The notes: generated by a model from the sequence alone, not told the origin. Counted from the first letter of the stretch, positions 34,626-43,200 are shown. The stretch: DNA of 64,000 nucleotides from CAZYBC01 sp964645645 (GCA_964645645.1 CAZYBC010000004.1:10346-74345); one strand, 5' to 3'. Numbers and translations are program-made.

Positions 34626-35203
34626 AAATTAGATACCTTTTTAAATAAAGACTGCACTTTTTTTTCTAGACTTTTATTTTCATATAATGGTAATAATTGA
34701 AATATTTTTTTCCAATCAAGCGCTCTTAAATTATCAAAATGATAATCAGTGCTATGATACAAAATGTCCAAAAATGATCTTTCTTTGGTGGCAATAGAAA
34801 CACCATTTGTTTGTTGAATTCCAATGGAATTAGCTAAGATAGCACTTTTTACTTTTCGATATGAATAAATTTGCCCATCAATAATAATTTTTCTACTTAA
34901 ATAAGACGCAACCGTAATCACTGTTTGATATTGGAAGATTAAACCTTCTTTTGCCAAAACAGTTTCAAAACTAACATAAGAGGGTAAAAATATTCTAGTG
35001 GCTAGTTCTAATTTGTTATAATTTTTGTCTTTGACGTAGATGCCTTTGCGCAATCGATAAAGCTGGCCTTTTTTAACATAATAATTTAAACGAACTCTAG
35101 CAGATGTTGTATCATCATCCTGCCACAATAAAGCCAAGTCTTTTAAAGTAAAGACTGTTTTATTTAATCTTAAAATAATATCTAAATAATTACCTTTTTG
35201 CAT
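34622..35203 (-). CDS. AbiEi-type antitoxin/transcriptional regulator
   Basis: A 193-residue protein with the AbiEi layout: an N-terminal winged helix (FTLKDLALLWQDDDTTSARVRLNYYVKKGQLYRLRKGIY) and a C-terminal domain with YVSFETVLAKEGLI and ATKERSFLDILYHS. In type IV toxin-antitoxin systems AbiEi does not bind the toxin protein but counters its effect and represses the operon by binding inverted repeats. Such a repeat, 49 nt long, begins at the start codon. Confidence 0.85.
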   Translation of the reverse strand: MQKGNYLDIILRLNKTVFTLKDLALLWQDDDTTSARVRLNYYVKKGQLYRLRKGIYVKDKNYNKLELATRIFLPSYVSFETVLAKEGLIFQYQTVITVASYLSRKIIIDGQIYSYRKVKSAILANSIGIQQTNGVSIATKERSFLDILYHSTDYHFDNLRALDWKKIFQLLPLYENKSLEKKVQSLFKKVSNL

Positions 35204-35250
35204 ATTTTGAACTGTAAGTTAGGTTTAACCTAACCTACAGTTCAAAATAT
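35202..35250 (-). promoter_or_regulatory. 49-nt palindromic operator of the AbiE operon
   Basis: Outer arms of 15 nt (35202-35216 and 35236-35250) and inner arms GTTAGGTT/AACCTAAC (35218-35225 and 35227-35234) pair perfectly, with one mismatch between them. It overlaps the abiEi start codon, as expected for an autoregulatory site bound by AbiEi. Confidence 0.75.
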
Positions 35251-35521
35251 ATGCTTAATTAAAATCACTGTCAAGCAGCAGCTAGATAAAATAGATGCAC
35301 TTGGAAAAAAATTTCTTTATGATAATTAAGCTCTAACATAAAGTGGCCAGATTTTTAAACAGCTATGCTATTTAGCTACAGCTATTAAAAGAGAAGTTTA
35401 ATAAATTAAAAGGCGATTTACTTACCTATTTTTTAGGTATAAATAACCCACTTTTTTTATCTAAAAACCAGCTAAAATACTTAGCTTTACGATAAGAAAG
35501 TCTACAAAGTAAATCTTTTTT
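35251..35521 (+). other. DGR upstream region (no gene)
   Basis: This AT-rich stretch has no credible gene. It should hold the promoter of the template RNA/avd/RT transcript, but no clear -35/-10 pair stands out. It contains a small hairpin TTACCTA-N6-TAGGTA (about 35422-35439) and a long-range inverted pair GATTTACTT (35415-35423) and AAGTAAATC (35507-35515) ending just before the template repeat, which may shape the template RNA. Confidence 0.4.
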
Positions 35522-35667
35522 AGCCAATTATTGGTCTGGCACGACTAACACCACTAATACTAATAACGCTTGGTACACTAATCTAAGCAATGGCAACACG
35601 AACAACAATACCAAGACTACAGCTACATATTCATTTCGGTGTGTGTTTTAGTCTAAGGACTTTTAAA
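35522..35667 (+). repeat. DGR template repeat (TR)
   Basis: 146 nt that align without gaps to the reverse complement of 37264-37409. All 13 differences are at template adenines: 35527, 35547, 35548, 35556, 35557, 35580, 35590, 35595, 35596, 35601, 35607, 35608 and 35659. In the reading frame of the target the TR has 11 AAC/AAT codons. The block 35609-35658 is identical in both copies despite holding adenines, as expected for the initiation-of-mutagenic-homing end. It ends 7 nt before the avd start. Confidence 0.95.
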
Positions 35668-35674
35668 GAAAACT

Positions 35675-36031
35675 ATGTTTTATCAAAGCATGCCACTTTA
35701 TCTAGAGCTGATTAACTTACTCAAGTTAGAATATAAGCTAAATAAAAATATTGCCAAACAATATCGTTATTCTTTGGGAGAAAAAATTATTGATTTAACC
35801 TGGCAAATGCTGGATTTATTTATTGAAGTTCAACATTTAAGCAACATTTCAAACTCTAATAAAACAGCTCTCATTAAAACAATGATTGCTGATCATGAAA
35901 AATTGCAATTACGGCTCAGATTTTTAGGAGAATTGCAACTAATTTCTCTTAAACAACAAGCTCAATTGCTTGCTCATACAACGGCTATTGGCAAAATGCT
36001 GGGCAGCTGGCTAAAACATGTCCCAAAATAA
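35675..36031 (+). CDS. avd: DGR accessory variability determinant (Avd-like)
   Basis: A 118-residue, all-helical, basic protein (helices near residues 5-30, 33-57, 60-88 and 90-114) with YRYSLGEKIIDLTWQML, the conserved 'RYSLG' helix of Avd/four-helix-bundle proteins. Avd forms a positively charged pentamer that binds the RT and template RNA and is needed for adenine mutagenesis. It lies between TR and RT and overlaps the RT gene by 14 nt, the standard DGR order. Confidence 0.88.
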   Translation: MFYQSMPLYLELINLLKLEYKLNKNIAKQYRYSLGEKIIDLTWQMLDLFIEVQHLSNISNSNKTALIKTMIADHEKLQLRLRFLGELQLISLKQQAQLLAHTTAIGKMLGSWLKHVPK

Positions 36032-37202
36032 AACTAGCACAATTTTTACTTATCAAAAAATTCTTAAAGCTTATTTTTTCTGCCGAAAACATAAGCGTCA
36101 AGCTCTGAGTGCTTTGGCTTATGAACTAAACTTTGAGAAAAATCTTGGTCAATTGATAGAGCAGCTACAAAATAAAACCTATCAACCCCAAAGTGCGGTT
36201 TATTTTATTGTTACCAAACCAAAACCTAGGGAAATTTTTGCCAGTGAATTTGGAGATAGAATTACCCATCATTTGCTTATTAACGAAGTAGAAAAAATCT
36301 GGGAAAAAGACATTTTCATCACTGATTCTTATGCTTGTAGAAAGGGCAAAGGCCACCATTTTGCCCTCCAAAGAGTGAAAAACTTAGCTAAAAAGTATCG
36401 ATATTATGGCCAATTTGATATTAGTAATTTTTTCTCTAGTATTGATAAAAATATTTTATTTGAAATTTTTGCCAAAGTTATAAAAACACAAGCAAAACCA
36501 GAATTCTGGAAAAATAATCTTTTATGGCTAACTAAAATAATTATTTTTTCTGATCCCACCCAAGATTTTTTTTATAAAGGCAATCAAAAATTAAAAAAAT
36601 TAGTGCCAGCACAAAAGTCATTATTTAATCAAGAACCAGAAATTGGCTTGCCGATTGGCAATCTAAGTAGCCAATTTCTGGCTAATGTTTATCTTAATGA
36701 ACTAGATCAATTTGTAAACAAAAAGCTTAAAATAACCGCCTACGCTAGGTACGTTGATGACTTTTTAATCTTTAGTAATTCAAAAACTAAAGTTATTCAA
36801 GCCAGAAATCAAATTAAAGAATTTTTAAAAACTGAACTCAAATTAACCTTGCATCCTAAAAAACAGCAAATTCAAACTACTTGGCATGGCATTCCTTTTG
36901 TTGGCTACTTTATTAAGCCAGGTGGAGCGCAAGTTAGAAGAAATGTGGTAAAAACTCTTAAAAATAAATTGTTTTATGCCCAAAAACTCAAAAATTTACC
37001 CCAAATCATTACCTCTTTAAATTCTTATTATGGCCATTTTATTCATGCTAATTCATATCGCTTAAGAAAACACCTTTTTAAACAACATCTAAGTCAAGAA
37101 TTTCATCAGTATCTGTGGGTAAAAGGTCATTACCAATCTTTTTGGCCAACTAAAAAGTTTTTTGCTAAAGGAAAAAATCTTTCCTTTAGCAAAAAAAAAT
37201 AA
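36018..37202 (+). CDS. DGR reverse transcriptase
   Basis: A 394-residue reverse transcriptase. Motif A is FDISNFFSSID (about residues 133-143), and the catalytic box is ARYVDDFLIF (YVDD at about 245-248). The fourth motif is GLPIGNLSSQ (about 210-219): the xGxxxSQ form separates DGR enzymes from group II intron and retron RTs, which have QGxxxSP. The thumb (IPFVGYFIKPGG) follows. It copies the TR transcript with errors at adenines into cDNA that replaces the VR. It has no maturase or endonuclease domain, and its length is normal for DGR RTs. Confidence 0.95.
   Translation: MSQNKTSTIFTYQKILKAYFFCRKHKRQALSALAYELNFEKNLGQLIEQLQNKTYQPQSAVYFIVTKPKPREIFASEFGDRITHHLLINEVEKIWEKDIFITDSYACRKGKGHHFALQRVKNLAKKYRYYGQFDISNFFSSIDKNILFEIFAKVIKTQAKPEFWKNNLLWLTKIIIFSDPTQDFFYKGNQKLKKLVPAQKSLFNQEPEIGLPIGNLSSQFLANVYLNELDQFVNKKLKITAYARYVDDFLIFSNSKTKVIQARNQIKEFLKTELKLTLHPKKQQIQTTWHGIPFVGYFIKPGGAQVRRNVVKTLKNKLFYAQKLKNLPQIITSLNSYYGHFIHANSYRLRKHLFKQHLSQEFHQYLWVKGHYQSFWPTKKFFAKGKNLSFSKKK
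37164..37190. repeat. hairpin at the 3' end of the RT gene
   Basis: Perfect 11-bp arms GCTAAAGGAAA/TTTCCTTTAGC around a 5-nt loop lie inside the last RT codons, bordered by A-runs. It is the first of three hairpins between the RT and the VR. It may help end the RT transcript, though no T-run follows. Confidence 0.6.
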
Positions 37203-37228
37203 AAAAACTCAAACCCGCCTTTGGCGGG
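37199..37228 (-). terminator. intrinsic terminator of the DGR target gene
   Basis: The CCCGCC-N3-GGCGGG hairpin (37214-37228) is followed on the minus strand by TTTGAG and a long T-run, so it should stop transcription coming from the target gene. Confidence 0.7.
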
Positions 37229-37233
37229 AATAA

Positions 37234-37266
37234 AAACCTAAGTTTCAGATTCTGAAACTTAGGTTT
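37234..37266. repeat. 16-bp perfect hairpin abutting the VR (candidate DGR cruciform)
   Basis: Arms 37234-37249 and 37251-37266 pair perfectly around a single T and touch the end of the VR. A hairpin/cruciform just beyond the VR is a known target-recognition element in the BPP-1 phage DGR. This one has a longer stem and shorter loop. Confidence 0.7.
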
Positions 37267-37409
37267 AAAAGGCCTTAGACTAAAACACACACCGAAATGA
37301 ATATGTAGCTGTAGTCTTGGTAAGGTTGTACGTGACGCCACTGCTTAGATGAGTGTACCAAGCGTTATTAGTAACAGTGGTGGAAGTCGTGCCAGACCAA
37401 TAAGTGGCT
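37264..37409 (-). repeat. DGR variable repeat (VR) in the target gene
   Basis: The counterpart of the TR, read on the minus strand. It covers the last 42 codons of the target gene, its stop codon and 16 nt beyond. Compared with the TR-encoded peptide, eight Asn positions have become T, S, V, H, S, V, Y and L, while three remain Asn. No non-adenine template base has changed and there is no indel. Confidence 0.95.
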
Positions 37410-38137
37410 GCACTATTACTTAAAAACTCAGCTGAGCCATCTATATAGGCCATCATCAACTCTTTTTGATAAGGCAAGCGCCAACCAGTACCTAAAGCTT
37501 CACAGCCGGTTTTACTACTAATTAGTTTTACACACTTACAAGCCACATCGCCATGAGCAACACAAGAGCCAGGATTCTCCGCTGAACCAGGCTGAGCACA
37601 ATTATTCGCCGTAAACCAATTCGCCGCACTACTAATTCTAGCCGACCAGACTAAGCCAGTGTTGGCATCCTGCTTTTCTGCTTGAGCATTACTAGTATTA
37701 CAGTAAGTATTCGCTTCATTACAAGTGGTCCAGCTAGCCAGATAACTCCCAGTTGGTAAAGTAGTAGCATCATGAATCCCGCCCACACTCTGTGGATAAT
37801 CTGCATTTCCGCCATTATATGTACCATTAGCCTTAGCATCATTAAAAGTTCCTCTGGCAGCCGCATTAATTCTATTCCAGTAAGCCCCCCAATCTCCCCA
37901 GGACCCAGCGGCCGTACTACCATAATCTAAAGTTGTTAAAGCATCAGCGAGTTGTTTTAAACGAGAATCAGCCTCAGATTCTGGAGAAGAACCTGTCTGT
38001 TCGGCGCGAATAATTTTAATTTGCCGGTTAAGACTCAGCCCTACCAAAACTAAAAACCCCACGGACAAAACTAACTGCCACGAAAAAATTTTTTGGCTTC
38101 TTACAAATAGCAAGCGGATTTTTTGAAAAAATTTCAT
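37280..38137 (-). CDS. DGR target: membrane-anchored DUF1566/C-type-lectin-like variable protein
   Basis: 285 residues with an N-terminal membrane segment (about 21-38), a pilin-like helix and Ala/Gly/Asn-rich stretch (about 55-120), then a DUF1566-type domain: NTGLVWSARISS, KTGCEALGTGWRLPYQKELMMAY and a C-terminal ATYWSGTTSTT...FRCVF. This region takes the C-type-lectin/FGE-like fold used by DGR target proteins, with variable residues on the ligand-binding face. Many cysteines suggest disulphides outside the cell. I chose the ATG at 38137; the TTG further up is the -35 box. It is convergent with the RT. Probable role: changeable surface binding to host cells, phage or polymers. Confidence 0.85.
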   Translation of the reverse strand: MKFFQKIRLLFVRSQKIFSWQLVLSVGFLVLVGLSLNRQIKIIRAEQTGSSPESEADSRLKQLADALTTLDYGSTAAGSWGDWGAYWNRINAAARGTFNDAKANGTYNGGNADYPQSVGGIHDATTLPTGSYLASWTTCNEANTYCNTSNAQAEKQDANTGLVWSARISSAANWFTANNCAQPGSAENPGSCVAHGDVACKCVKLISSKTGCEALGTGWRLPYQKELMMAYIDGSAEFLSNSAATYWSGTTSTTVTNNAWYTHLSSGVTYNLTKTTATYSFRCVF

Positions 38138-38143
38138 ACTAAT

Positions 38144-38173
38144 AATATGACGGATTAGAGAATGAGGTGTCAA
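38144..38173 (-). promoter_or_regulatory. promoter of the DGR target gene
   Basis: A perfect TTGACA (38168-38173) and CATATT (38144-38149) at 18 nt, 6 nt before the ATG at 38137. The mRNA would be leaderless, and the near-consensus -35 suggests steady expression independent of the RT. Confidence 0.65.
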
Positions 38174-38175
38174 GA

Positions 38176-38242
38176 CTTAGTAAGTATAGCCTAATTAAAC
38201 CATTCCGCTTGCGGTGTGTTTAATAAGGCTATACTTACCAAG
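38176..38242. repeat. palindromic intergenic element, copy with 25-nt arms
   Basis: Arms 38176-38200 and 38218-38242 pair with two mismatches around the core CATTCCGCTTGCGGTGT (38201-38217). The arms differ in sequence from copy 1 apart from the AAAC/GTTT next to the core. It fills the gap between the DGR target and the AbiEii gene. Confidence 0.85.
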
Positions 38243-38244
38243 AT

Positions 38245-39003
38245 TTATACCGTTGTAATACTCTCAAATGGCAGGCTTTTGATAAGTTCCTCAATCTGAC
38301 TGTCATCTACCTGCTTGGAATAGTAAATCTGGCCCATTTCCTGCTCTTTTTCAGTAGCAATTACCTTCCAGTTGGTTTGGATACTGGCTTTAGTAATTGG
38401 TCGGCGAATTTCCTTTTGCCGGACATATGAAATAATTTCATCCAAATCCAGCTGGTACTTTTCCAAAAGTAAGTAGATATCATAGAAATCTCGATAACGA
38501 GCCCGATCACTCATAGCTCGGATTTTCTCAGCACAGACTTCTCTGATATCCATAACAGACACTTTAAAATCTACACCCCAGACATTGTGATAAACCATCG
38601 TTTGAGGTGTAAGTAACACATTTTGCAAGAAGTCGATTTCTACCTTGAGCGAATTGGGCTGAATAAGTGGTCCCATATACTGAAGTTTTTCAAACTTAAT
38701 TGTGGCATTAGAAAGATAGTCCTTTTTTATACTCAGATAATCAATATTATCAAAAATTTCCCTAATTTCTTCAAGTGACAACTGTGTTTTATTTGAAGAA
38801 AAATCTAAATCCTCAGAAAAACGATATTGATCCAAATAACAGTGATGAAGGGCTGTGCCACCCTTAAAAATAAGATTTTTGCCAATTTTAGAAGCGGCAA
38901 TAATCTGCATTACCAGAGCTAAGAAATAATCCTTCTCAGCAATATGTAAAGGATAACGCAAACTTTTACGATTGATAATTTCAAGTTGTTGTCTAGTAAG
39001 CAT
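38245..39003 (-). CDS. AbiEii nucleotidyltransferase toxin, second AbiE pair
   Basis: A 252-residue AbiEii protein: LIFKGGTALHHCYLDQYRFSEDLDFSS holds the GG and DLD metal site, and VCAEKIRAMSDRARYRDFYDIYLL the conserved RYRDFYD helix. As a type IV toxin it should act as a nucleotidyltransferase that stops growth. It follows its AbiEi partner after 5 nt. It is not a recent copy of the 33927-34625 gene: length and sequence differ clearly, so the two pairs were acquired separately. Confidence 0.88.
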   Translation of the reverse strand: MLTRQQLEIINRKSLRYPLHIAEKDYFLALVMQIIAASKIGKNLIFKGGTALHHCYLDQYRFSEDLDFSSNKTQLSLEEIREIFDNIDYLSIKKDYLSNATIKFEKLQYMGPLIQPNSLKVEIDFLQNVLLTPQTMVYHNVWGVDFKVSVMDIREVCAEKIRAMSDRARYRDFYDIYLLLEKYQLDLDEIISYVRQKEIRRPITKASIQTNWKVIATEKEQEMGQIYYSKQVDDSQIEELIKSLPFESITTV

Positions 39004-39008
39004 AGGGT

Positions 39009-39791
39009 TTATTTAACTGACTGATATTTATCAAAATAAGCATCATAATATAATCGCCATTTGGCATTAAACTTAGTATCTCCAAAAATCATCAGGTGAG
39101 TACCTTTTAACTTAACTTGATTATAAAGATCACTAGAATCAATTCCTAAAAGATCAAATAAGAAACCAAATATCTTAATGGTAACTAAAGACATCTTACC
39201 TAAATACTCAATCATTCTTTGTATATCAAGTGAACTTTTATACAATGAGAGCTTTTCCACAACCAAATCAACAGTATATTTGCTTTTATGGAATTGAATC
39301 ATATCAATTAAGGCTTTTTCAGCCGTGGCCATACGCACTGTCTTATTATCTATAATTACCTCTTCCCAACCAAAAAACCATTTATCCAATACTTTTACAA
39401 AGCTATACTCGGCTGACTGCAATTGCACCGTCTTATACTGCACCTGAGAGATTGAAATAGTTTTGTTGGTTAGTTGGTCAAACATGCCATGATAAGCTAA
39501 AGCTGACTCAAAAGAGATGTAAGAATCTTTAACTAAAAGATTGGCAACGACATAGGGCGAGAGAGATAAAAATCCACGGTTGCTCAGGTCAGAGATGGCA
39601 TACAAACCTTTTTTTACCCGAATCAGCCAGCCGTTGTGGGTTAATTTAACAATTACCTTTTTTGTCCTCTGCTGGTTCCACAATCCCTCAGCCTGGCTAT
39701 AAATCTGCTCAGAAGTCACAATTTGGCCATGTTTGACGATCAGATTCTCTAGAAGCATGCTTTGATTGGTGTTTAGAATAGTTTGTTTCAT
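39009..39791 (-). CDS. AbiEi-type antitoxin/regulator, second AbiE pair
   Basis: A 260-residue protein with an N-terminal winged helix (HGQIVTSEQIYSQAEGLWNQ, then LTHNGWLIRVKKGLYAIS) and the AbiEi domain (YISFESALAYHGMFDQL, then RMATAEKALIDMIQF). It is the predicted antitoxin and repressor for the AbiEii gene downstream. Upstream of its ATG an imperfect palindrome GTACCC-N6-GGGAAC (about 39810) could be its operator. Confidence 0.85.
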   Translation of the reverse strand: MKQTILNTNQSMLLENLIVKHGQIVTSEQIYSQAEGLWNQQRTKKVIVKLTHNGWLIRVKKGLYAISDLSNRGFLSLSPYVVANLLVKDSYISFESALAYHGMFDQLTNKTISISQVQYKTVQLQSAEYSFVKVLDKWFFGWEEVIIDNKTVRMATAEKALIDMIQFHKSKYTVDLVVEKLSLYKSSLDIQRMIEYLGKMSLVTIKIFGFLFDLLGIDSSDLYNQVKLKGTHLMIFGDTKFNAKWRLYYDAYFDKYQSVK

Positions 39792-40247
39792 ATAGCTTAA
39801 GTACCCTTTTATGGGAACTATCTACTTATAGATTAAACAATTCTAATAAACTTGTCAAGAATCCACATCAGAAAATACTTTTATTTAAGATTATCTGATT
39901 GAGCTCGACAAATCATAAATCAACAGGTTCAGACATATTTATGGGTTCAACAATGATATCTCCATGCCGATTTTTAAATACTCTAAAAATTTCGTCTACA
40001 AATTAGAAATTCAATTACTATAATTACAAACTAGCCACTTTATGAATTTTAGGATTAAATAAAATTTTATTAATCTATTACACATAGTTTCACTAAATCA
40101 TTCCACTTGTAGTGCATTTAGTGAGACTATATATAAAGGTAGATTTTTCCAAACAAAACCCATATAATATACTTTCGCCAAAAATGCTGTGGGCGCAGAA
40201 AATTCTGCCAACCTCATCAAATTAAAAAGCTGGCGAAATCACAATAA
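39792..40247. other. intergenic region with repeat and uvrA promoter
   Basis: No gene is supported here. It holds the abiEi upstream region, one palindromic element (40084-40130) and, near uvrA, a perfect TATAAT (40163-40168) 79 nt before the uvrA ATG. No -35 box or LexA-like palindrome is clear. The rest is AT-rich with many stops in all frames. Confidence 0.5.
40084..40130. repeat. palindromic intergenic element, copy with 15-nt arms
   Basis: Arms ATAGTTTCACTAAAT (40084-40098) and ATTTAGTGAGACTAT (40116-40130) pair with one G-T-type mismatch around the core CATTCCACTTGTAGTGC (40099-40115). In this core the inner CCAC/GTAG pairing is weakened, but the 17-nt length and position are kept. Confidence 0.75.
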
Positions 40248-43200
40248 ATGTCAAAAACAAACCCTGCCAATTCTAACGCCAAAAAAACTAAGACCGCTTC
40301 ACCAGAGCCGGTTTCTCCTAACACTCACATTATTGTCACCGGGGCGCGTGAGCATAACCTCGCTAACATCAATTTAACCATTCCCAAAAACCAGCTGGTG
40401 GTTTTTACTGGCTTATCTGGTAGCGGCAAAAGTTCTTTAGCTTTTGATACTTTATACGCTGAAGGTCAACGTCGCTACGTGGAATCTTTAAGCTCTTATG
40501 CTCGCCAGTTTTTAGGGGGGATGAAAAAGCCAGCGGTTGATCAAATTGATGGGCTATCACCAGCTATTTCTATTGATCAAAAAACAACTTCACATAATCC
40601 TCGTTCTACCGTGGGCACGATTACTGAAATTTACGATTATTTGCGCTTACTTTTTGCTAGAGTGGGGCATCCTCATTGTCCAGAATGTGGTCAAGAAATT
40701 GCTAGCCAAAGTATTGATCAGATTGTTAATCAAGCTTTAAATAAAATTGAAGATCAGCTGAACCAAACTCAGCAACCGGCCAAACTCTTTATCCTTTCGC
40801 CAGTGGTTAAAAATCGTAAAGGGGAATTTTCTAGCTTATTAGCTTCATTACAAAAAAAAGGGTTTATTCGGGCTAGAATTGATGGCAATGTTTATGATTT
40901 GCGTCAAGAATTAAACCTCATTAAAACCAATAAACATAATATTGAAATTATTGTTGATCGGTTGATAATCAGTAAGCAACAAATGCGCGATGAGGCTGAA
41001 CTCAAAACCATTAAAAGCCGGCTTAATCAATCTTTTGAAGAAGCGCTAAAACTGACTGATGGTTTAGCAATGATTAGTTTTATTTTAGATCAAAGTTTTG
41101 ATTTTCCAGAAAAACCGACTGACTTCAAAGACATTTTGTTCAGTGAAAAACTAGCTTGTAGTAATTGTGGCATTTCCATCAAAGAGCTAGAACCAAGAAT
41201 GTTTTCTTTTAACTCTCCAGATGGCGCTTGTCCAGTTTGTCATGGTTTAGGTTCAATTTTAAAAATTGATCCTGATAAAATTTTAGCGTCAGATTTAACA
41301 CTCAGCGAAGGGGCAATTATTCCTTTTGCCACTACTTTGGCTAGAGAAGGCTGGTGGACTAGATTAATCAAAACAGTGGTAGAAGATGCTGGTTATGATT
41401 TTCGTAAAACTCCATTTAAAGACATGAGTGAACAATTTCAGCAAGTGTTGTTATATGGTTCCAAAAAAATTTATGATGTAACTGGCGAAAATCGTTTTGG
41501 CCAAATGACCACTATTCAACAACAATTTGAAGGTTTTCTCAAAAATCTCGAAAGACGCTATCAAGAAACTAACAGTGATTTTATGCGTCACGAAATTGAA
41601 CGCTACATGCGTAAAGAAACTTGCCAAGCTTGTTTGGGTGATCGGCTCAAGCCAGAATCTTTGGCAGTATATATTGATCATCAAAATATTGCTGATGTCA
41701 GTAAATTGCCCATTTCTCAGGCGCTAAAATGGATAGAAACTTTGCAAAAGCAAGATATTCTTAATCCTAAAGAAAAAGCCATTGCTCAATCAATTCTCAA
41801 AGAAATTCTCGCTCGTTTAAATTTTTTAACTTCGGTTGGTCTTAATTATTTAAACTTAGCTAGAGAAGCCGCCACCTTAGCCGGTGGTGAAGCTCAGCGG
41901 ATTCGCTTAGCATCTCAAATTGGCACTGGTCTAACTGGCGTGTTATATATTTTGGATGAACCGACCATTGGTTTACACCAACGTGACAATCATCAACTCA
42001 TTAACACGCTCAAAAATCTGCGTGACAAAGGTAATAGTGTGATGGTGGTAGAGCATGACCGTGACTTAATGTTAGAAAGTGATTATTTGTTTGATTTTGG
42101 CCCAGAAGCTGGCAAAAATGGCGGCCAGGTAGTCGCTTTTGGGACACCCGAAGAAGTTTTAGCTAGTAAAAATTCTTTAACGGCTAAATATTTAGCCCGT
42201 AAAAAAGATGTTCTTAGAGAAAGACTCTCCGTTAATCTTAAGCCTCAAGAATTATCCGGCATTAAAACTGCCAGCCAAACTCAACAAGCCATTAAAATCA
42301 AAGGTGCTAATAAACATAACCTTAAAGGTTTAGATGTTGAATTGCCGTTAGGTAAATTAATTTGTATTACTGGTATTTCTGGTTCTGGAAAATCTACGCT
42401 TTTGCATGACACGCTTTATGCTAATTTAGCTGATAAGCTTGGCAAAAAAGTTGACGAAAAGCCAGGTTTTGTACAGGAATTTATTGTACCAGATTTGGTT
42501 AAACGAGTTAGCTTAATTGACCAAAGTCCCATTGGTAAAACACCACGTTCTAATCCAGCTACTTACACAAAAATTTTTGATTACATTCGCAAAATTTTTG
42601 TAAATACTAAAGAAGCGCAAGTGCGCGGTTATAACCTTAGCCGCTTTAGCTTTAATGTCAAAGGTGGTCGTTGTGAAGCTTGCCAAGGTGACGGTCAGCT
42701 TAAAATTGAAATGCAGTTTTTACCTGATGTTTATGTCACTTGTGATGTTTGTCACGGCAAACGTTATAACAGCGAAACTTTGCAAGTTACCTATCAAGAA
42801 AAAAATATTGCCGAAGTTTTAAACATGGAAGTCGCTCAAGCTTACGAATTTTTTAAGAATCATGCCACTTTACGCCATAAACTCAAAACCCTCATTGACG
42901 TTGGTTTAGGTTATATCGAATTAGGTCAACCTGCGCCAACGCTCAGCGGCGGTGAAGCTCAGCGGGTGAAGTTAGCCAAAGAACTGGCGACCAAAAGTTA
43001 TGACCATACCATCTATTTACTTGATGAACCAACCACTGGTTTACACTTTGCCGATATTCAAAAACTACTCAATGTTTTAAGCCAACTTGTAGCTCAAGGC
43101 AACACCGTAATTGTGATTGAACACAATCTCGACATTATTAAAAATGCTGATTGGATTATTGATTTAGGCCCAGAAGGTGGTGAGGCCGGTGGTGAAATTG

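Noticed and set aside
36018..37202. RT as a group II intron or retron enzyme
   Set aside because: There is no maturase or endonuclease domain and no intron RNA or msr/msd structure, the motif is GLPIGNLSSQ rather than QGxxxSP, and a TR/VR pair is present.
38138..38173. TTG at 38173 as start of the DGR target protein
   Set aside because: It lies in a perfect TTGACA -35 box with a matching -10 box before the ATG at 38137.
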